64,000 nucleotides of DNA, taken from positions 8,556,001-8,620,000 of the forward strand of contig JAKZAN010000004.1 in the NCBI GenBank assembly GCA_023053545.1, given 5' to 3'. A program made the position numbers and the translations under genes. The stretch is from Lepidurus packardi (taxonomy: Eukaryota > Arthropoda > Branchiopoda > Notostraca > Triopsidae). Positions 58,065-64,000 of the stretch are shown in pieces (within the stretch, counting starts at the first letter, position 1; every line of letters begins with the position of its first letter). The notes under the pieces are model-generated. The model searched no databases and was not told the DNA's origin. It worked only from the letters and a program-made list of their open reading frames with translations.

Positions 58065-58650
58065 TTAAAAAGGCGAAAACTATACTTAAAAAAAAAATCC
58101 ATTTAAAGAAGGTTAAGTCACCACTTGGAAGGGAAAACTATGATTAGGGAGATACTATTATCTTCAATAAGGCAAAAAATCTCCTTTATCAAGGCGAAAT
58201 CTACACTCTAAGAAGTCAAATCGTCTCTAAAACCGCAAAACTCATCTGCAGGAAGTTGACTATATAATTTGGAATAAACAAGTCTTCAACAAAGGTGGTT
58301 TCAGCTTGAAGAAGGTGAAATCATCGTTAGTGACATTGAAAATCATCCCTACGAAGCTGAATCTTTTTTACAAAGGTGAAACTGTCAAAAAATTCATCTT
58401 TAAAATGGTAAACTCATGTGTACGAAAGCTGAATTCATCAATGAAATTGCAAACTCATGTCAAACGGAAGGTAAAATAATCTTTAGGAAGGAGAATTCAG
58501 TTTACATAAAATGAACTTCCTTCTTAAGAAGGTAAAATCACCTTTAAAACGGTGGAAATCATTCGTAGAAGAGTGAAATCATCTTTTAGTACGACGAAGA
58601 CCATTTTTAAGAAGGCATAAGTCCCCTTTCCGAAAGTAAATTCATCATCC
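58065..58650. repeat. Degenerate minisatellite, unit about 27 nt
   Basis: Recurring words of the form GGTGAAATCATCTTTAAGAA with variable spacing: gaaggtgaaatcatcg, aaggtgaaactgtc, aaggtaaaataatc, gaaggtaaaatcacc, gagtgaaatcatc and others. About 20 diverged units can be traced by eye. No long open frame runs through it. It ends next to the tandem duplication that follows. Confidence 0.65.
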
Positions 58651-58667
58651 TGGAGCTTTGGAGTGTG

Positions 58668-59069
58668 TTTGTAACAATATGCTAAATTCGTAAAGATTCC
58701 CTGGAAAGGAATTTTGTTTGTTTAGCTGCAGATTCTCGGGTATATATCGTATACAATTAAAAACTAGAAGATGGGGGGAAGTTACTGTTTTTCTTCTTTT
58801 TTTTAAGACTAACTGAAGAATCTTAACAACCAACAAGCAATCACTTGGAAGTGCATGCTAACAATATGCTAAATTCGTAAATTTGTAACAATGTGCTAAA
58901 TTCGTAAAGATTCCCTGGAAAGGAATTTTGTTTGTTTAGCTGCAGATTCTCGGGTATATATCGTATACAATTAAAAACTAGAAGATGGGGGGGAAGTTAC
59001 TGTTTTTCTTCTTTTTTTTCAAGACTAACTGAAGAATCTTAACAACCAACAAGCAATCACTTGGAAGTG
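58668..59069. repeat. Tandem duplication of about 186-bp units
   Basis: Copy 1 (58668-58853) and copy 2 (58882-59069) are nearly identical from TTTGTAACAAT to CACTTGGAAGTG, offset by 214-216 nt. They differ only in homopolymer lengths and single bases. The 28-nt spacer itself repeats AACAATATGCTAAATTCGTA from the start of the unit, so a third, partial copy is present. The high identity indicates a recent event. Confidence 0.92.
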
Positions 59070-61239
59070 TACAGACGCCTAAACATGTAAGCCAATCTCC
59101 CTAACCCTTGGAGTCGCTAGCGGAGCAGTTGCAGAGCGAGGCGAAAGTAATAATAAACTAGGATAATTAGGATGTATATAGCGCAATGCAAAATGACCAC
59201 ATGAGCACGATGAAGGACGAAAAGAAGGGGCTCGACCAACTTCTCCTCTCTCTATCCCTCTCTTTCTCTCTTTAACAACAGCCAAAAAAGTGATGTATCT
59301 GCAGGACGTCCTGTTTCCCGCCATGCCAGAGGAGCCTCGCAGGCTCAAAAGGCAAACAAAGATGCCGCTATGCTTTTAAACATGAAAAAAAGGCGGTCGG
59401 CCCTGGTCCTATTCTATCTTTACTTACTTCAACACACACATCCACATACGTATATATATGTATAACACACTAAACCACTTTCTGGGGGGGGGTATAGTAT
59501 AAAACATATGATGCTTGAGAAATAAAGCATATGATGCGCCTATTATGTTGTTTCTTCGACACTGTTGCGTGCGGCATCCCAGAAGTCTGTCAAAGGAAGA
59601 CCCTCTCGACTCCATGCCGTGGTCTACGCAGCAGGAGCGCGAACAACACCTGACAGATTGCTTGGCTTGGTGCTCTTTCCCTCTCTTGCAATTCTTAAAT
59701 TGTGTGTAGACCAATAATAAGCATCCCCCAAACTGTACAAAGAGGTTTTTCCCACCACTTTCATTGTTGCGCTGCGCAATCTCGCTCTACCACAATCTCG
59801 GCCCAACACAGAATTTTCTATCTATAGAAATATAAGAATCATTGAATCGAGAATCGTTCTAATACAGGACTCAGTGAACCAAATTGGAAATAAAACCTAT
59901 ATTTTCAATTGTATTAAATTGCCCTGCAGACCAAGTGGGCCTGAAATGGTTGTAACATTGAAACTCTGATTTTTTTTTTTGAGAAATTAAGTAGAAGAAA
60001 ATGGAAAAGAAATTGAGGAAAGCTTTTGATAATCAAACGGTGGAAGAACAATGTGAAATGACGGCTTGGGTTATCGCCGTCTGACAGGTTAAAAAAAGAG
60101 GATCATTTTTCACTTGCACGCATCTTTTGCTGGGGAGCGAGATACAATACAATATAGTTTCGTACCAAATAATAAGAATCTTCCGAAAGGAAAAAAAATC
60201 GGTTTAAAAAGTGTCTGGACAGTTTCAAACCGCATTTTCTTGGAATTTTCTCTCCCTAGCTCTCTGAATTCCTTCTATTTGCAGCAAGAAGGACAGAAAA
60301 AATTACAAGCTTCAGCGGCATTTCTGGTATGAACTGTTCACGTTATCCCTTTCAGATTGACTTGACAGTCCACTTTTTGGGCTGAATGCAACCTGATCCT
60401 GATCAGCCTTGGGTAACCCGAAACTTGTCGAAGAACTCCGCCTTTTTTCCATCCAAAACATTTGGCATTTCCTTTTGCTTCTTTAGCTTTCCATTCAAAA
60501 CGTACCCCGAGACGTTATGTTGTACGCTTTTACGTTAAATAGCAGCATTTCTTCGCATATCTGATCATGTGCCTGGACCCCGGAAGACCTGCAACCCTGC
60601 TGTCGCGACTGTCGTGTCGGGTCGACTAGTATCTTCTTGTGTCGTCCCTTTTTCACTTCTTAAAAAAGGGGACATTGGATATTCTTTGCAACATTGGATA
60701 ATGCAAACTTTCAACCGCCTCTTTCTCAAAAAAAAAAAAAAATCCACCTTCTAAGGTTGCGCTTAGGACTCAAAGGATCAAGCGTGGGTCAAACTTGGAA
60801 GCCGTATGGGCTGTATCGAATGTTGCTTCTCAATTTCCGTTGGTCTCTGGAGTCTTTTGTCACACAGTATTCTACAGTTCTTTTAACGAAGGGCAGTTTG
60901 ATCAATGAAGTAAACTAGCTAGCTCCATTTCCTTGTTAAAAAAAAACAGCTCCGACTCCTTTTCTCCAAAATAAAATACACTTAATGATTTTCGTTACGT
61001 CTTTATCATACGTCGATTTATTAATGTTACTTATTTATTCTATTTTTTATTCCTATTTTTAAAGAAAAGGCGGGCTTTCAAAGAGTTCGCTGTGGTAAAT
61101 ACGTAGGCGAGCGTGACTGTCCAGTCCCGCTGCGATTGTTTGTTGCCCTGGTGGTTGGTACAGCTCAGCTAACGCGTTTGCATGCATAATCAGCATCTGT
61201 AGGGGGGGGGGAGGTAGGAAGGGTATAATTCTATTGTGA

Positions 61240-61254
61240 GGGGGGGGGGGGGGG
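61240..61254. repeat. Poly(G) run of 15
   Basis: Uninterrupted G on the plus strand, with a second G run of 10 about 30 nt upstream (61202-61211). Confidence 0.9.
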
Positions 61255-62381
61255 TCGATGAAAAATGAAAAACGCGTGTGAAGCTTAAAAAAAAGGATCC
61301 AATAGGATTGCTGGGAAAGGCACACGAGAACCTCTCGCTAGCAAATGTTGTGTAGCATATAGTCAGTTGTCATGACAAATTCTTTTAACGTTCCTTCCCT
61401 CCACCCATTCCCACCACCCAAGTGCATTTTGGCAGCCAACAATGAAAAACCCCGACTGAAAATCCTTAACGCTTTAAATGGCGTTGTGTCTAAACCAGTC
61501 CAACTGTGTCCCCCGTGCACCCATTTTCATTGTTGGGATCTCTCAAACATTTCGCGTGCTTTTATAGAAAGGCGTGTGTTCGTGTTCAAGCTTTTCGAAG
61601 GGGAACTAATATAAAGCTGAACTACAATGCACAAGACATAGTCTACTTTATATTTTCCCCTCCCTCAGAAAAGTTTCGGAAGAAGGCTTCAGTGTCTGGC
61701 GCTAATTAAGCATTAGCAGGAGCGCAACCAAACCTGAAAAGTGCTAGCGAATATAAACGTTAGCAAACGCGACCTAAAGCAACCTAAAGCAAGCTAAAGA
61801 GACACATATAAGACACATTGTTTTTAGAAAGGAAAATAAAAAAAAGAAAAGGGTTCAGGGAAGCTTGGAAATCCGACAACAGGCGAATGGGTTAAATCAT
61901 TGATGCAGCAGCGTTCATTGAAAGTTGACACATTAAAAGTTGGGATGCTGGTTGAGCATGTGATACGCTTGCTTAAATTCTTGGGCATGTCACATGTGCT
62001 GGCATGGGAAGACACGCTCGATAGGATATAATTTTTCTATCATAACGCCTGCTTAGATATGTATGCATATTGTCTTCTGTTGGGGAGCTGCTGGTTCTCA
62101 ACTCAAAGTGACGGCATTTCCATTTTTCCTCACTCTAAAAAAAATAAAAAAAATTGAAAAAAACGTTATCCTTGCTTAGTGCCCGAGACCATGATTATCT
62201 TATGCGGTTCTGGTGGCTCATTATGAATCCTGCATGCTGCATCATGCATCTTGCTCCGATGTCACACACCAAAAAGCTTTTTTTTTCCTTAACACACGCT
62301 CGACTTTCTAGAATTTTTTTTTCTTAATACAAACACGTGAAAAAGAAGGATTGGATTCTTCTAAAAACATATACAAGCAAA

Positions 62382-62834
62382 TTACTCCAAGATAAGCCTG
62401 CTGTAAAAATATATCTTTAGGGAAAGGGAGAGCTTTAGGTCAAGTTTTGGATCTCTAGGCAAACGGCGCATCTGGTAAATAACATACTCGCAGCAGCGTT
62501 TACTATAGTTTGATACACTTTGTAAGTTTTTAACCGTTTTAAGACTGTCGACCGGAAAGAATTGCTTCCTTTTTAGCGTTAATGATCCCTCTAGAACTTT
62601 TGTTTGATATTGCGTGGCTTTGGAGCAATCTGTAACACACAGGATAATACTGTTGTTCACTTTTGTGGTACTTTTGTAATATTTTGCGGGCAATGACTCT
62701 CTCTGACAACCATGCATGGTTGTCATATCCTCGAAAGAGACAACACGTTTACCATGTATCTCACACTTCGATTGGATACGGCTCCTTTTAACTACACAAA
62801 CTTGCATATACTTTATATACTCATGTTCTTGCAT
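62382..62834 (-). other. Unassigned 150-codon open frame
   Basis: A minus-strand frame of 150 codons with mixed composition and six scattered Cys residues (for example SFEDMTTMHGCQRE, CVTDCSKATQY, YSKRCCEYVIY). An acceptor-like TTTGTGTAG lies inside it near 62788, so a real exon might run from there. I recognise no domain. It is longer than expected by chance in DNA this AT-rich, but that is the only support. Confidence 0.2.
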
Positions 62835-64000
62835 AGCATGCTAGCTTGTTGTTCTATATAGAGCCTTTTTTAAAAAGTTCATTTTCGGTTCTTCTTGTAA
62901 GAGTGCCATTTTTACAGGGCTCGCAGAGTAAGGTCTTCAATTTTGGCTTGATGAAGGATTATTTAGCCCAGACTTTTTGGGTTAGTGTTGGGCTCTACAC
63001 TACGTCTTCATTAGCCCTCTTTGGGTGGTTCGCTTGGAAAGTGGATGGAAACTCAAAATCGCGGCATACAAGATGCACTTTTTCGCCTTCAATTAAGTTT
63101 GCCTGGTACCTTACCTCCTTCCTTCTCCCGAAATCCACCACCCTAGCAATATACAACCTTCCCTGCATTACGCCATCATTGACTAATTAGTTTACCTTTT
63201 AGTGATCCCAGGCCTTGCCACATCGACAGAACCAAGTTTTTCCCTTAACTTATGAACAAGTTTCGAAGTGAAAATGACCTTTGATTTAACTAGTGTACTA
63301 ACTTAATAGAAATTAAAAATGTTGAAGAAGAGATTACTAATCACCAAAACGTTAAAGATCAGCTAATGTTCAGTATTGAGTTAATAATTATTAAAGTGTT
63401 GAAACTGGAACCAATATTCTTTAAAAAATTAAGCTGAAAAAAATACGCAAATCTTATTTAGAGCTATTAATTTAAGAAATTACAGATAAATTTAATGATT
63501 AACTAGATAGATTTCGATGACATAGAGGCTTAATGCTACAAATATAACAGCAGTGTAGAGTCCTTCGAATCTTAGAAACTAACTTGTTTGTCATTAGAAC
63601 CGCTAAAGATTATTTAACAACGATTAAAATGGGTGGGATTATTTGAAGTCATTACAAAGGTTAGAGTTTGCCTAAAAAATAATTAGAATGTCGTAAACTA
63701 GCTTTAGTGTTTCAATAAGTATATCTTAAATAAGTTCACAAGCCTTCCATATAATTTAAATGTATAAAAGTAACACTGAATAGTTGCTTAATTCTACTCT
63801 AATGTTACATCTACCTTAATCAATAGTAGCGTTAGAGATTAACTCAACGCATCAAGAAGGTTAAACACTAAATCCATAATACAATAAAATCCATTTATTG
63901 TTTGACAAAAATTTTAACAATATGGAAATTTGAATTGATATGGAACGTTTTTGCGCTCCTAGCGCCGGCATTTGAAGAAACAGTCGACTTAGCATGGCCG

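Overview
This is an animal nuclear genome window, most probably from a branchiopod crustacean. The main evidence is a secreted two-domain haemoglobin with a Thr-rich N-terminal lead, as in Daphnia and its relatives. It sits beside a Krüppel gap-gene orthologue and a JHAMT-like methyltransferase, both typical of arthropods. All genes have short GT-AG introns, mostly 50-165 nt. Non-coding DNA is AT-rich with many A/T homopolymers and several long G or C runs. The haemoglobin here has only three introns, fewer than I recall for Daphnia magna genes, so I do not assign a genus.

Layout. 1-10.5 kb: non-coding, probably the upstream domain of Krüppel. 10.5-12.5 kb: the GC-rich main exon of Krüppel (+). 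12.5-23.7 kb: non-coding, with an inverted repeat and a ~730-bp pogo/Tigger-like inverted-repeat element just before the genes. 23.8-41.6 kb: a compact cluster of eight multi-exon genes, PDHX (-), two-domain haemoglobin (-), SKP1 (+), NAP1 (+), ALG5 (-), FBXO8 (+), an endosomal syntaxin (-) and JHAMT-like (-). 41.6-64 kb: no recognisable complete gene; it holds a long (TA)n tract, a ~214-bp tandem duplication, a degenerate minisatellite, G runs and a few open stretches with splice-like borders.

I rebuilt every exon chain by hand from splice sites, reading phase and family conservation. Seven of the eight cluster genes close in frame: PDHX 496 aa, haemoglobin 356, SKP1 162, NAP1 386, ALG5 324, syntaxin 285, JHAMT 271. 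FBXO8 does not close: a T-run in its third exon shifts the frame, which is either an assembly indel or a real lesion.

The cluster is mostly housekeeping: mitochondrial pyruvate dehydrogenase, SCF ubiquitin ligase, histone chaperone, N-glycosylation donor synthesis and endosomal fusion. Two genes are probably regulated: haemoglobin (TATA box, initiator and two hypoxia-type ACGTG cores) and the methyltransferase of the methyl farnesoate/juvenile hormone branch (TATA box). SKP1 and FBXO8 are functionally related (SCF subunit and F-box protein) and lie about 5 kb apart, but nothing here shows co-regulation. I did not find a new multi-gene system. The best leads are the FBXO8 frameshift, the haemoglobin promoter, the pogo-like element, the tandem repeats and the unassigned exon-like stretches.
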